A stretch of 64,000 nt of DNA from Telmatactis stephensoni (GCA_029948255.1 JALIZF010001641.1:372001-436000), one strand, 5' to 3'; counted from the first letter of the stretch, positions 15,770 through 32,804 are shown. Notes: generated from the letters alone by a model not told the origin. Translations and numbers: made by a program.

Positions 15770-16825
15770 GCTCCAACTCACTCCAACTCACTCTGAAATA
15801 ATTGTCCCACTTTGAAATACCTGTCGCACCTTGAAATAAAAAAGCTGACGCAATTTGAAATATAATTTAATTGGCCGCACTTTGAAATAATCACCGTGAA
15901 TCATTGCAGTAAGTCCCAATAACTGATACCATTGATCGTTAATATAACAGGCTAAGGTGGCGTGGCTCAATGACTCATGATCAGTTAGAAGATCGAAGAA
16001 GTGTTGGAGTTTTAGCTATGTAAAATTTAAACTTAAAGAAAAATGCATGAAGCATATGTAATTTACGCATGGTATCTACTTTAGAACATAAAAAAAACAT
16101 GCATGAATATATAGAGCGCACTATCATAATCCATTTTCACTTTTATTTATACCTATTTACACAAACATTGACCCTTCAAAGCATAGAAGCTGAGATCAAT
16201 ACCGAAATGAATCTGTTTATTAGATGATTTTAAAGAAGCGCGTGGCCGTTTCAAACAGCGACTGAGACAGATTTTTGGTAATTCCAAATGATGTCTTATG
16301 TAGGCGAATTCATAAATTAAACATATGGAAATCAATGGCTTTATTAGTGGATCCAGGAGCCATTTCGGTCTCAGCTTCTAGGTTCGATGATTTTGAAAGG
16401 GTCAACCGTTTGTTCAAATAACTTTTTACACCTCCCCTTTCAAAATAGTTGCTAAGAGGATGCAGATGAAAGCAGCTAAAAATCAATCAAATAGAAAGAT
16501 GAAAGATCAATTCAACATGTGCAACAGTGTATTTTATTGTTATTACTGTTATTATGGAAGACTTTATTGCCTTTCCTCAAATAAGGCTTATAACAATTTC
16601 GGGCCTTTTACAAGAGGCTTAGGCAATGCTGTCATATCAATCATCATCGTCATCATCATCATCATCATTATGATCATCATCTTTGTAGTATAAAGTACAA
16701 ACACTTAAAGCGTGCAACATAAATAGTACTAACTAGTAGTGATAAGTTACTATTGTTTTCTATTGTTTAATTAGTGATATTTAGTATTGAATAGTATTCT
16801 ATTAGAGACCTTAAGCACCAACGAC

Positions 16826-17096
16826 GAACGCGAGGACGACGACCACCGGAAGTAATTTTTTTGGGCTTTGGCGCTACTGCGCATGTACACGTCGTCGTCC
16901 ACATGCTGTTCAGAACGTGAAAACGCCGTGTTTGCCGTCTTTGAGACAACCGTAAGTACTTGTCGTTGATGTTTTACCCTGAGAATTGGTTCTAAGGAGA
17001 AATACCCATTTAACATTTCTTTTTTTCCCGCCAGTGGACAACGTTCTCGACCCAGACCTCTTGCATGCAGTTTTCCTTGTCGTCGTCCTCGCGTTC
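16826..17096. mobile_element. GAACGCGAGGACGACR MITE, U1 copy
   Basis: Inverted ends GAACGCGAGGACGACGAC and GTCGTCGTCCTCGCGTTC, 271 bp. Near-identical copies sit at the equivalent place in U2 (25,592) and U3 (38,445), so it was present before the units duplicated. The ORFs inside are by-products of the repeat. Confidence 0.75.
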
Positions 17097-17519
17097 GTTC
17101 ATATTACACAAATTAACTGCCTCATTCAGCCTTGTGTCTATCAAAATGTCAGATTCAGATCTCCGACTGTCAGTGATTTTAAAATCTATCAAAATATTTC
17201 AACCAGCATTGCATGGATCAAAGCGCGCGTAAGATTCTATGACGTCACCTAAGTGTTAATACCATATCATATAATATATAACTGGTAAATTACACGCACT
17301 CTGATTGGTCGAGAACCGTGTGCAATTACAGTACACACGCACAAAATGACATCACAGGATTGCGCGTGCTCCGATTAGTTGACGAATCTCTACTTTCACT
17401 ATACCCATAATGCCTGCCTTTGTAATTGTTATTCAAATTAAACAAAATGGCGTCAATGACGACGCAGCTAATAATACTTATAAAGATGTCTACAAATTAG
17501 CAAAACTAAAGTTCAAAAG

Positions 17520-17823
17520 AAGTCTAAAATGTAAATGTAAATGCTTTGTTTATAATGGAAGAGCACTTAGCTATCCAGCTAGTTTCCAGGCACTCCACTG
17601 GAATAATCACAACTAAATAATCGATGTATATAAATGAAACAGTAAAGTGTTTAAGAAACCCAACTGGCAAGAAGGCAAACTAGTTGGCTATATACAAGCA
17701 TGGTCGAGAAAATGAATTTGAAAATGGCGAACCCGGAACAAACACAGTCTCGGCTAGTGGACTCGAACTCGGGGTCACCGGATTCTGAGACCGACACTCT
17801 GACCACTCGACCATGCTGCCTCC
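17520..17823 (-). mobile_element. tRNA-derived SINE (Leu/Ser-like head), U1
   Basis: Read on the minus strand it starts GGCAGCATGGTCGAGTGGTC, an A-box-like sequence typical of class II tRNAs, with a B box GAGTTCGAGTCC (+ strand 17,759-17,770). The body ends in CATTTACATTTACATTTT, a simple-repeat tail. The same element lies at the same place in U2 and U3. Confidence 0.75.
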
Positions 17824-18305
17824 TTAAAATCCCCTTATACTGATTTTGGGCGAAAGGTCTTATGAATATGCCAAAGTAGAGAAAATCATATAAAACAATT
17901 AGTTCCCATCATTCCATATATATCTGTACTCTAATAGATGTACAGAAGAAGTCAAAATGTGATGTGAAGTCGAACGAGAAGACCACGTTGGTAACTCGCG
18001 ACTTCTGCACAGAAACCTCCTGTACCCCTGCGACTTACTGGAACCTACGCCGCTGCCGCAGCCTGAACACCACCCGATTTTGTTTCGTGGCGTGCATTTT
18101 TGTTCTCATCCACATTTTAATGACAATTTATTTGTTAAATCACACCAGGTTGTCGACAAATTAGAGCGCGCCAGTTGTATGAATATTTATAGAGTCTTGT
18201 TGGATAATCCGGCCGTGCACAGCAGGCGCGTACATTTTCAATTAATATGGTAAGTTTACATGCAGTAGTTTAATATTTACCGTTTAGATGCATGCATGTG
18301 CATTT

Positions 18306-20427
18306 TTAGTTATTTGAAGATTGACTTTCACGCATCCAATACCAAATCGTACCTGGATTTGTACCGGCCGTGGGGTTATCGTGAATCCAAGGTGCGGGAT
18401 TATATTGGCTGTCAGCGGCTGTAAACATGTAAACTGACATAAATAACGAGAAACAGCCGAGCTTGGGCAATGCAAGGCCTTGAGAAGAACCATGTTATTA
18501 TATATTTTGACTTGACTTCTTTTAAGCGGCCAACTTTACTGCCGGACCTTTGCACAACGATGGACCCAAAAAGATAGCTAAAAAGGTAGCCGGTATGGAA
18601 AAGCAGCAGTTGTACAGACGTTTCAAGTATGAATAAAAAATACCAACGAGGAAACTTTCCGAGCGGTGACCCTATGGTCTTGCCATAAATAAGCAAAAAA
18701 GAAATAGACAAGTTATATATGAAGAGGTTCTACTATACTGTACCTGTGATAGTTCCCCACCAGATTGATGTTGGGCTGCTAGATGTTGTAAGTTTCTCTC
18801 CTGCGATCCAAGGCATTCGTTTCTCGATCCCCAAATCTTTATAGTTCCATTTGTCAAACGTTTTTACCAGGTTAACATTAGTTTGCAGATTTGTCGTAGC
18901 TGTGAATGTGTAGGATCGAACAGCTTTCCATATTCCTCCCCAGTGTCCTGTTGATTAGACAACATATTTCAAGAAAGGTTTGGGCAGACAGAATCTATAC
19001 AGGATGCTCATTTGAACTGGCAAACAAAACAAAATGAGGACCGCTATATGGCCCACGATTTTATGACACGCCTTGCAGTCGAAGCTCCAACTCTCCACAT
19101 TGGCCATCACTTCTATTGCAGCTGTTGTGTGCAACATTTGCGGGTTGGACACAAGTTGCAGTGGACTGTGTTGAATTGCGCGCGCATGTTGCACGCAGTG
19201 TTTTATGAAATATTGAATCGTATTTTCAGGCTGTGAGGAGGGGTTGACCATTTTGAATTGCAAGCTAAATAAAAACACAGACGTTTTAGAATACCATGAT
19301 TTTCTTACGTGATCATTGAGCTATGGTCCGAATAAGAACGGGGAAAGCAAAAGGAAATGGAATGCATTGAAGATTTAATTGTATATTGTGCATGCATGTA
19401 ATTAACCGACCAACTCATTGGTTAAAACATGAAAATCGGCCATTACTTTAAAAGTTAACTCATATCATGTTATTTTATTCAATATCTGATTCTATTTTCT
19501 TGAGAGCTTTCCTGAGTTTCAGAATATCAAAATTTCTATGTAAGGAACATCGCAAATTGAAAGTGATTGGACGAAATCTTATAGTATATAAAAGAAACCT
19601 TGTTTCAAAACAGGGTTTTTCAACATCTAAAACAGCTATTATACAATTTCACCTACCTCGTGCATTGGCTTCAAGTCGATACTCAAACTTATCCCCAGTC
19701 CCATGGTTTTTGATGTCATCAGCGTATTTAAGTATCGAGTAGTCACTGGTTCACGCTGGGTGATTCGGCATTTCTTAGCAGTACATTGTCTTTAGTCCAG
19801 GTATTGGTACGGCTAGTAACCAATAGCGTCCATCCACCTCCATCATGTGACATATCACAATAAGCCATGACAGGGGGTTTGGATAGGCCATGAGGGAAGA
19901 TGCGATAGATCCCATCGATGGCTTCTTTTCCTTTATCTTTTACGAACATCTGAAGGAATCTACAGGAATGGAAGGGTCCTGAAATATCGTGAAAAATCAG
20001 TTTATGGCTACGTACTGTGTCACTAAAGAGACTCGAGACCAAGATTTTTTACTTTAAAATGAGAAGACGGATAAATGCTGCGAAAATACATGCAATGGCA
20101 GCTTTACATACCTGGATCTCGTGTATCTGCATAAACTGACTGTACTTTCTTCACAAATTGTGATGGAAAGACTTTCTTGGTCATGTGATTGTGCTCGCAC
20201 TTCCCATTGGTCAAATCATAATTGATGCTACTACAATTTTGGTCTTGAACGCATTTCAAGTGGCAAGAACCAAGATCTTCATTACTCAGCACCAAGTATG
20301 CAGATGACAGTAGAGCATAGCCATATTCAGAATACTTGGGTGGCTTGCATTGTTGAGCACATGACATGGAACACATGAGGATCTGAATCAAGGTCGCCAA
20401 AAATACTTGAAGTGACTTGAGTTTCAT
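18306..20427 (-). CDS. PAN/apple + fibrinogen-like secreted protein, copy 2 (frameshifted)
   Basis: Four exons: 20,112-20,427 (ATG 20,427), 19,657-19,978, 18,744-18,947 and 18,306-18,418 (stop TAA). Exons 1, 3 and 4 have exactly the lengths of copies 3 and 4 (316, 204, 113 nt), but exon 2 is 322 nt instead of 321. The extra base lies in the GGTTCACGCTGGG stretch near 19,745-19,757 and shifts the frame to a stop at 19,743, leaving about 183 residues: signal peptide, PAN module (CKPPKYSEYGYALLSSAYL, CHLKCVQDQNCSSINYD) and the GGGWTLLVTSRTNTW part of the fibrinogen-like domain. Downstream exons still read well in the shifted frame (NVNLVKTFDKWNYKD, KRMPWIAGEKL, WYWMRESQSSNN), and all splice sites remain. 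This is a recent pseudogene, a truncated secreted protein or an assembly error. Its exon 1 donor (GTATGT) is better than those of copies 3 and 4. Confidence 0.82.
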
Positions 20428-20469
20428 TCTGGAAGCAAAGAAACATACAGTCCTATATCATATGTAAAA

Positions 20470-20800
20470 CTAATATGGGTGGCATGGGTGGTGTTAGCAC
20501 GGTAAAACGTTCGCCTCTCACCACTGTGGTCCAACGGGTCGGGTCACTGGTTCGAGCCCTGCGGATGCCACATGTGAGTAGAGTTTGTTAGATGTGTTGT
20601 TCTCTCCCTTGCCACGAGGGTTTTTCTCCGGGTTCTCCGGTTTTCCTCCCTCCGTAAAAATCAACATGTGAGCTGAGAGTTGTATGCTTAAAACAGTTAA
20701 TGTAGTGGTAGTGTGTGTGAGTGATAGTGCCCCCAATTAGTGCGCAAGCGCTAGAAGACTTGGAAATTTACATAAACAGTGGTTATTTACCTTAGGGCGA
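20470..20800 (+). mobile_element. Second tRNA-derived SINE, U1
   Basis: A tRNA-like head with a B box GGTTCGAGCCC (20,549-20,559) is followed by TTTTTCTCCGGGTTCTCCGG and TTTTCCTCCCTC, then a tail ending AGTGCGCAAGCGCTAGAAG. The central block resembles a SINE core that I recall as conserved in corals and sea anemones; the family name needs a database check. It ends close to the 5' end of copy 2 exon 1. Confidence 0.65.
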
Positions 20801-21710
20801 AATAAATGTCCATCGTTTCAGTGAGCATTTAACCCCTTCCCTCCCATGATGGTTTTAAATGATCCTCCACAAAGTAGTTAGTCCCTGTCTTACCTCTCCC
20901 AATGTTGGTTGTTGGTGACATCCACAAGTGGTTAACCCCACCCCTGTCGATGTTGGTTGTAAGTGACAGCAACAAAACAGTTTACACCTGTGGTTCCTCT
21001 CCCAATTTGATTCTGGACTCCTTGTGAAGCTATAGATATAGATAAAAAAGTATTTTTCAAAATCGTGAAAAACCCCAATAGGTTTTCTCTGTGCAGTTTA
21101 GTTGTGGTTAATTATGCCGATTAACTTTAGAGTTCACATGAATATGTGAATATTTTTGGCCAATCAGAGCGCGCGTTATATGATAGTTATTTTATGAACA
21201 TATATAAATAATATATGAGAATAAATACGCAAGAAGCAACCAGCTGGTAATTTTATAATCTACAATTATGTAAATTAACGAATTAAAATTGCGTGGATCT
21301 TTTCTATTTTCCCCATCTTTTTTTTTTTCCTCTTTTTTTTTTTTTTACAAAAATAAAGTTTCACGTTGACGTTGTCAAAAACACTGATTGAGGAGGGCGA
21401 AGAGGAAATTAAACATATTTAAAAAGTTTAGATGGATAACCAGAATTTGAGAACCCTACTATAAAATGCAAATAAACTCTGCTATATAGGATATCCGTTT
21501 TCAATCTATTTTCTCCATTCTGGAAGCATCTGCATCCATAATGTTCTGTCATTGCAAAAGGGAAGGAGAAATATATTCCACAAGTTTGCAAGGCAGGCAA
21601 TCAGATCTACGATCTAAATGATTTACTTTTGATCTAAATTTAGTTCTGAGACGCTGTCGGTGGTTGCGTTTACGCAGTTATTTTAAAAAGTTTCGTCATC
21701 GACCTTTGAA

Positions 21711-22091
21711 TGGGCGGCTGACAAGTGTCACGTGACATCACCGTGACATTTTAAATTTTAATCCAAAAAATATATATAATTATTGAAAAGAACACACCAA
21801 AATTAGTCAAAGTTGAGATTTTGAAGCAGTTTCGATAAATGGCGCCAAAGTTATCGGTGGCCGAAGTTGGTTCTTTTTCTATAGAAACTTTCGGTGGTGG
21901 GCAACAGCTTGCCCACCAACGAACGTTTCTATACAAATAAAGCAAACTTCGGTCGCCGATAACTTTGGCGCTATTTATCGACACAACTTCAAAATCTCAA
22001 CTTTTACTAATTTTGGTGTAGCTCTTTTCAAATGTTATATTTTTGTTTTTGTTGGATTTTAAAATGTCACTCAACACCTGCCAGCCGCCCA
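21711..22091. mobile_element. Foldback MITE, 381 bp, U1 only
   Basis: Ends TGGGCGGCTGACAAGTGTCA and an inverted near-copy ending CAGCCGCCCA. The core is a long hairpin around GCGCCAAAGTTATCGG. U3 has the equivalent flanks (CGACCTTTGAA and GAAAAGTTG) joined with no insertion, so the element entered U1 after the units separated. Confidence 0.75.
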
Positions 22092-22401
22092 CATGAAAAG
22101 TTGCTTTTATATCAGACTTTTAAAAAGTTTTACATTGTACTCTACCGCCAACATTGAGGATCTTCATTTAAACATTTAATTTGCTATAGCAGACTTTCTC
22201 CGCAAACACATCATGGTATACTCTCTATTTTACCATTAATTCCACTAAGAAAACAAACTTGCCAATTTTCTTTACGTACACGAACAAGTATTTAGATGCA
22301 AATTGCTAATTTATTGTTTTTGTTTGTTTGTTTGTCTGTTTTTAACTCAAAAAATGCAGCTAATTATAAAATTATATATAAGCTAAAAAGACAGTACTTA
22401 C

Positions 22402-22602
22402 AATGATTTTTTTAGATCGAGCGTCCTTTTTTTCTGTACCAGCAATTCCACTAAACTGACAAACAAGTACTGTAGTCTCATTAATAGTAAACCTACCATC
22501 AAGTCTGATCAAGTCGGAACTTTTACATATTAAAGAGAAGGATGGGTTCTTTGATGCTTTATGAAGATTCAGCTCTAGTTTTGATGGCACAAGGTCTTTA
22601 GC
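22402..22602 (-). CDS. Orphan 67-codon exon-like block, intact (U1)
   Basis: On the minus strand a TTTCAG acceptor and an ATCATT|GTAAGTAC donor bound 201 nt with an open frame reading AKDLVPSKLELNLHKASKNP, then SFSLICKSSDLIRLDG, FTINETTVLV and GTEKKDARSKKII. Paralogous blocks in U2 and U3 keep the same splice-site context but carry different lesions. I do not recognise the protein. It lies 2 kb upstream of copy 2 on the same strand, but joining it to that exon 1 would not keep the signal-peptide frame, so it is either 5' UTR or a fragment of another gene. Confidence 0.45.
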
Positions 22603-23052
22603 CTGAAACTCGAAGGAAAAGCTTTACCTTCGATCTCGGATCTAGGATTGTCGCGACCACCTGAGTGGATTTTGACGACATCAATTGAAGTTGACACTTT
22701 GCATTTGACGTCACGCGTAGAAAGTAGATATTCTAAAAGGAATTCGATTGATTTGACTGAAACTTGATATGTATGTCAGATACTCGCCATAATGTTTCTC
22801 TCTTCCTTTCGAGATATTGGAAGTATACTACACTAGCTTCGGTTCGACAAAACGTGTGGCCTTTTTAGCTTTTAGTTATATCTGAGAAAAAGGAATTACA
22901 TTACATTCGGTACATAGATAGTTGAATTTGACGCGATATTTCAAACTCACAAAATTAAAAAATTAAAAAATCAATTGTTCATTTATATGGTGAACAGGTG
23001 AATGCAAAAAAATTTATTCAAAAAAAATATTCAATTGTTGATATTTATTTAA

Positions 23053-23908
23053 GGTTGGTGCCTACTATTGTCAGCGCGCACTCCTTTCTACGCATGTAAA
23101 AACATTGAATATATAGTTCGTCAATAAAGCAACCGTAAAAAGGCCGTTTTACGATTTTTGAAAAAATAAACTTACAGAATTAAAAGAAAAAACAATTTAG
23201 CCTCCCCTGTGTTTAAATGAAATTTACAGTTGATGAATAAAACCTGAATTACGTCTGTTTTGACTACCATTTCTAACAGAAACGATCTGTTTTGGTCGCC
23301 ATCTTGAAAAGGTCCCACAATGCATTGTAAATCTCTCTACTCTCCACGAAGGTCTAGGGAATTTTTGTTCATTTTCGCGAATTCTGATTAGTTTTCATGC
23401 GTTTATTGGGAAACTGAATAACTTTCTAAATCGCACGGATACCCCTCTTTTTTTTTTTTGTAAATTGTAAAGTGGAGATTATCCTACAATTTTATAAATA
23501 TTTTATGAATTAAAAATTGAAACTTGATAACAAAAATTGGACATTTCATTTGGCAGTCATGAACCAAAAGAGGCCTAAAACTAGTAAAAAGTTATTGAAA
23601 AAAATTGATATTCCTTGTTTTCATATTTCATATGGAATTGACGAAAAATGAGAGAATTGTGTTGTAAACGTTTTATTAAAAATTGAACGTTTGACATTTT
23701 TTTTGTAAATTTGGAGCATTTATAATTTTTTCTTTGGGCCTCTATATCTAGAATAAGCAGATTTTGCAACATTTGATGACATGTAACTCATTAATATGCA
23801 CGGTGACTCCCAATTTTTTTCTTGAATTCTAGCTGCCTATGATGGGTTCTTTGATACCGACATGGTTTTAGGCCAAAAAAAATACTTTGGCATTAGTAGG
23901 CACCAACC
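23053..23908. mobile_element. TTAA-flanked element GGTTGGTGCC, 856 bp, U1
   Basis: TTAA|GGTTGGTGCCTACTA at the left and TAGTAGGCACCAACC|TTAA at the right. U3 has the uninterrupted site (TTATTTAATAAGAGG, about 48,940-48,955), which shows a single TTAA target. This is the signature of piggyBac-like transposition. No transposase ORF. U2 carries the same insertion. Confidence 0.85.
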
Positions 23909-24095
23909 TTAATAAGAGGATATTTCTTTCAATATCGAGCAATATTTGCAAAAAGTGCCAAAAACTAGCCAAGAACTGAGCTTCCAATTTTCCATGTTCC
24001 TCACACAGAATTTTTGTTTTAGTATAACTCAGAAAATTTTTAACCAAAAGAAAATCAACTAGTCATCTAAGGGAGAAATTAATGTAATATCTGAT

Positions 24096-24285
24096 ATAGC
24101 CTCCTCCGCAGGCAACCTTTTGGGCTTCCTGTGCGAAATTTTGAGAAGAAAAAAGACTGGGGACGAAAAGAGGGAGGGAAAAAAGAAGAAGGGGTCGCCT
24201 TTTCTCGCCTGGTGTCCAGGCCACTACGTGTCTTTAACACAGGAGGCCCAGCGAAAAAGCGAACAGTTGTCTGCGGAGGAGGCTA
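24096..24285. mobile_element. 190-bp MITE with 8-bp target duplication, U1
   Basis: ATAGCCTCCTCCGCAGGC opens it and CTGCGGAGGAGGCTA closes it; TATCTGAT is duplicated on both sides, as for hAT-type elements. A related fragment with TTGCCTGCGGAGGAGGCTA lies near 3,630-3,655. The long ORF at 24,120-24,539 runs through this MITE and is not a gene. Confidence 0.75.
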
Positions 24286-25591
24286 TATCTGATAAAGATA
24301 TGTTGGATTTTCATGTTTTACTGTTAGCCAATGAGATGGATGGATTAAGGATGCTTGGAACATATTTCGTTACTAAGCAACGTGGTTGCTATGTTGGCTG
24401 TAAAAGCGAGTACCAGAGCGCATTGACGTCTTTGATTTTACGATTTTTTGAGAAAATGCACGTTTGGAATGCCCCGCTTTCTTGGGTCTTAAAGGTTCGC
24501 ATTTCTATCGAGAGAGCGGGAAATACAATTTTTCATTAGCTTGAAATTAATTCAACAAAATATGCGGCTACAAATTTCTGAAATTATCAGTCGGCCTAAG
24601 CTAAGCAAAATGATGGGTCAAAACATTGTAAGTGAAAGTCTTCAGTAATACCAAATATAAGCATATTGAAGCTGTTCATTATGCTGCAGCCGAACTATAA
24701 AGTGTCGAGCATCTGAAATCTCCAGTGCGCATGCGCAAACAGCTGGTTTTTATTTTAAACTTTAAGGAGTTTGCAGCTAATATAATTATTTTTATCATGA
24801 AATGTTTTATGTATTATGCTCCACAAAATTACGTATGGGTTTTCTAGAAAAGTGTAAATTAGCGAAGTTAACAGCAAAAACGTCTTTACGAAGACGAAAA
24901 AAGAGCTCTAAAAAATTTATCTATCAACGAAATGAAAAACGCATACGTCACTTTGTGCACCTTGAAGAATAAAGCCATACTATGTAAGAATTGAATAAAA
25001 ATGTTTTGAAACGGCAAAGATTATAGAAATTTTCTGTTCCGATGACGTCATTTTAGTAGTGGACTCAGGAGCCACTTCGGTCTCAGCTTCCAGGTTCGAT
25101 GATTTTGAAAGGGTCAACGTCTGTTCAAATAGCTATATACACCTCCCCTTTCAAAATAGTTGCTAAGAGGATGAAAGCAGCTAAAAATCAATCAAATAGA
25201 AACATGAAAGATAAATACACACATGTGCAACAGTGTATTTTATTGTTATTACTGATTGATTATAAACTACAGATAGTAATAATAATCATCATCATTATTA
25301 TTATTATTATAACTATTAGTGTACAAATCAACTTTTTAACAATTTTAACAGGGCTTTACAATGGTGGTCGTAACTAGAGCCAGAGACTGCAGAGGGGAAG
25401 GGGCTGGTAGTGCTATAGCCCTACCACTTTTTCCCTTTTCCCATACTTAAGTCTCTTATATTCAGTTCCAATCTTAGCCTTACCACTTTTTCCCATACTA
25501 ATCTCTTATATAACCCACCACTTTTTAGAGTGCTCTGTGGTCCCTGAGAGCTGGTCGCTTATATGAAAATGATCTCAAGGAGGACATTGAC

Positions 25592-25855
25592 GAACGCGAG
25601 GACGACAACCACCGGAAGTAATTTTTTCGGCTTTGGCGCTACTGCACATGTACACCTCGTCGTCCACATGCTGTTCAGAACGTGAAAACGCCGTGTTTGC
25701 CGTCTTTGGGACAACGTAAGTACTTATCGTTGATGTTTTACCCTGAGAATTGGTTCTAAGGAGAAATACCCATTAAACATTTCATTTTTTCCCGTCGTGG
25801 ACGACGTGCTCGTCCCAGACCTCTTGCAGTTTTCCTTGTCGTCGTCCTCGCGTTC
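25592..25855. mobile_element. GAACGCGAGGACGACR MITE, U2 copy
   Basis: Same inverted ends and interior as the U1 copy at 16,826. Confidence 0.75.
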
Positions 25856-25859
25856 CTTA

Positions 25860-26004
25860 GAGTAGATTTCGTATGACTGTGAAAACGGCACCACACGGTC
25901 ACAGCACGGTTACGGCAGGAATTTCGAATGTTTTTATAGAGATCACGGCACTGACACGGTTACGGCACGGCGCGGTCCGTTTCACACTCATACGAAATCT
26001 GCTC
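25860..26004. mobile_element. TA-flanked GAGTAGATTTCG MITE, 145 bp, U2
   Basis: TA|GAGTAGATTTCGTATGA and TCATACGAAATCTGCTC|TA. U1 has the empty site (GTTCATATTACAC near 17,095-17,110), so the target is TA. The U3 unit has the same insertion at 38,713. Confidence 0.8.
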
Positions 26005-26314
26005 TATTACACAAACTGCCTCATTCAGCCTTGTTTCTAACAAAATGTCAGATTCAGATCTCCGACTGTCAGTGATTTTAAAATCTATCAAAATATTTCA
26101 ACCAGTATTGCATGAATCAAAGCGCGCGTAAGATTCTATGACGTCACCTAAGTTTTTATATCATATAATTTATATAATAATTGGCATATTACGCGCGCTC
26201 TGATTGGTCGAACAACCATGTGTGATTAGAGTACACACACATAGATGGCGTCATCGAATCCTACGCGCGCTCTGATTAGTTGGAATGTTTCGATAATTAT
26301 TATATAAAACAGAT

Positions 26315-26485
26315 AGATTCCATTTTTCCGTGCGTCTGTACTCTAATCGATGCACAGAAGACGTCAAAATGTGGTGAGAACAACAGTCAGTCGACTTCGT
26401 CTCGTGGCGTACCTCTTTGTTCTCACCACATTTTGACGTCATCTGTGCATCGATTAGAGTACAGACGCACGGAGAAATGGAATCT
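26315..26485. repeat. Foldback insertion with about 69-bp arms (U2 only)
   Basis: AGATTCCATTTTTCCGTGCG onward (26,315-26,383) is repeated inverted at 26,417-26,485. It lies in about 330 bp absent from U1 and contains GCGCGCTCTGATTGG motifs at its left side. The paired ORFs seen on both strands are mirror images of this palindrome. Confidence 0.75.
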
Positions 26486-26759
26486 ATTTGCTAAATAATC
26501 TATAACTAATAAACTACACGCGCTATGATTGGTCGAGAACCGTGCGCAATTACAGTACACACGTACAAAATGACGTCACAGGATTGCGCGTGCTCTGATT
26601 AAGTGAAGAACTCTACTTTCACTATACCCATATTGCCTTTGGTTTTACGAGATTGTAATTGTTATTCAAATTAAACAAAATGCGTCAATGACGACGCAGC
26701 TAAAAAATCTTATACAGATGTCTACAAATTAGCAAAACCAAAGTTCAAAAGAAGTCTAA

Positions 26760-27050
26760 AATGTAAATGCTTTGTTTATAGTGGAAGGAGCACTTAGCTA
26801 TCCAGCTAGTTTCCAGGCACTCCACTGAAATAATCACAACTAAATGATCGATGTATATAAATGAAACGTAAAGTGTTTAAGAAACCCAACTGGCAAGAAG
26901 GCAAACCAGTTGGCTATATACAAGCATGGTCGAGAAAATGAATTTGAAAATGGCGAGCCCGGAACAAATACAGTCTCGGCTAGTGGACTCGAACTCGAGG
27001 TCACCGGATTCTGAGACCGACACTCTGACCACTCGACCATGCTGCCTCCT
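26760..27050 (-). mobile_element. tRNA-derived SINE (Leu/Ser-like head), U2
   Basis: Same element and position as 17,520-17,823, with GGCAGCATGGTCGAGTGGTC at its 5' end on the minus strand. Confidence 0.72.
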
Positions 27051-27451
27051 TAAAATCCCCTTAAACTGATTTTGGGCGAAAGGTCTTATGAATATGCCAA
27101 AGCATAGAAAATCATATAAAACAATTAGTTCCCAACATTCCGTATATAACTGTGATCCAATAGATGCACAAAAGAAGTCAAAATGTGATGAGAACAACAC
27201 CCACACCACACGATGTTGTCTCGTGGCGTACTTTTTAGTTCTCACCACGTTTTAATGATACTTTAGTTGTTAAATCAAACAAGGCTGTCGACAAATTAGA
27301 GCGCGCAAATTGTTGTATGAATATTTATAGAGTCTTGTTATCTTGGATAATCTGGCCGTGCACTGCAGCAGGCGAGTACATTTTCAATTAATATGGTAAG
27401 TTTACAGTAGTTTAATAATTACCGTTTAGCCGATGCATGCATGTGCATTTT

Positions 27452-31503
<4,052 letters not shown>

Positions 31504-31549
31504 TCTGGAAGCAAAGAAACATACAGTCCTATATCATATGTAAAACTAA

Positions 31550-31770
31550 TTATGGTTGGCATGGTTGGCTTTAGTTTGTTTGATGTGTTGTTCTCTACCA
31601 TGCCACGAGGGTTTTTCTCTGGGTTCTCCGGTTTTTCCTCCCTCAGCAAAAACCAACATGTGAGTTGAGTGATTCTTTGCAAAATATTTAATGTAGAGGT
31701 AGTGAGTGTGAGAGTACAGTGTCCCCCAATTAGTGCGCAAGCGCTAGAAGACTTGGACACTTTAATAAAC
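31550..31770 (+). mobile_element. Second SINE, U2, head deleted
   Basis: Retains TTTTTCTCTGGGTTCTCCGG, TTTTTCCTCCCTC and the AGTGCGCAAGCGCTAGAAG tail, but the tRNA-like head with the B box found in U1 and U3 is missing. Confidence 0.6.
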
Positions 31771-32804
31771 AGTTATTTGCCTTAGGGCGAAATACATTTC
31801 CGTCATTTCAGCGAGCATTTAACCCTTCCCTCCCATGATGGTTTTAAATGACCTCCACAAAGTAGTTAGTCCCTGTTTTACCTCTCCCAATGTTGGTTGT
31901 TGATGACATCCACAAGTAGTTAACCCCACCCCTGTCGATGTTGGTTGTAAGTGACAGCAACAAAACAGTTTACACCTGTGGTTGCTCTCCCAATTTGATC
32001 ACTGAACTCCTTGTGAAGATAAAAAAGTACTTTTCAAAATCGTGAAAAACCCCAATAAGTTTTCTCTATGCAGTTTAGTTGTGGTTGTTTATTCCGAGTA
32101 ACTTTAGAGTTAATTCACATGAATATGTGAATATTTTTGGCCAATCAGAGCGCGCGTTATATAATAGTTATTTTATAAACATATATAAATAATATATGAG
32201 AATAAATATGAGAGCAAGCAGCTGGTAATTTTAAAATCTACAATTATGTAAATTAACGAATTAAAATTGCGTGGATCTTTTCTATTTTCTTCATCTTTTA
32301 GCAATTAGCGATCGCGATTACAAAAATAAAGTTTCACGTTGACGTTGTCAAAAACACTGATTGAGGAGGGCGAAGAGAAAACATATTTAAAAAGTTTAGA
32401 TGGATAACCAGATTTTGAGAACCCTACTATAAGATGTAAATAAACTCTGCTATAGGATATCCGTTTTCAATCTATTTTCTCGAGTTTGAACTGAAAGGTT
32501 GATTTTATATCAGACTTTCAAAAAGTTTAACATTGTACTGGCTTCTACCGCCAATATTGAGGATCTTTATTTAAACATTTAATTTGCCATAGCCGACTTT
32601 CTCCGCAAATCATCATGATATACTCTCAATTTTACCATTAATTCCACGAAGAAAACAAACTTGCCAATTTTCTTTACGTACACGAACAAGTATTTAGATG
32701 CAAATTGCTAATTTCAGTATTGTGTTTTTTTTAGTCTGTTTTTAACTCAAAAAATGCAGCTAATTTTAAATTATACACGAATGAGCTAAAAAGCCAGTAC
32801 TTAC

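Larger units (their letters stand above)
16343..25052. repeat. Tandem segmental unit U1
   Basis: First of three paralogous blocks. It begins TTAGTGGATCCAGGAGCCAT with the shared GGTTCGATGATTTTGAAAG stretch, then an ATC/CAT microsatellite (about 16,640-16,680), a GAACGCGAGG MITE, SINE, PAN + fibrinogen-like copy 2, a second SINE, the orphan 67-codon exon and a TTAA MITE. Boundaries were judged by eye from where similarity to U2 starts and stops. Confidence 0.8.

Noticed and set aside
24120..24539. 139-codon ORF, with an almost identical copy at 34,416-34,835
   Set aside because: It starts without a good ATG, runs through a 190-bp MITE, and is conserved only because U1 and U2 share recent DNA. 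No domain is visible.
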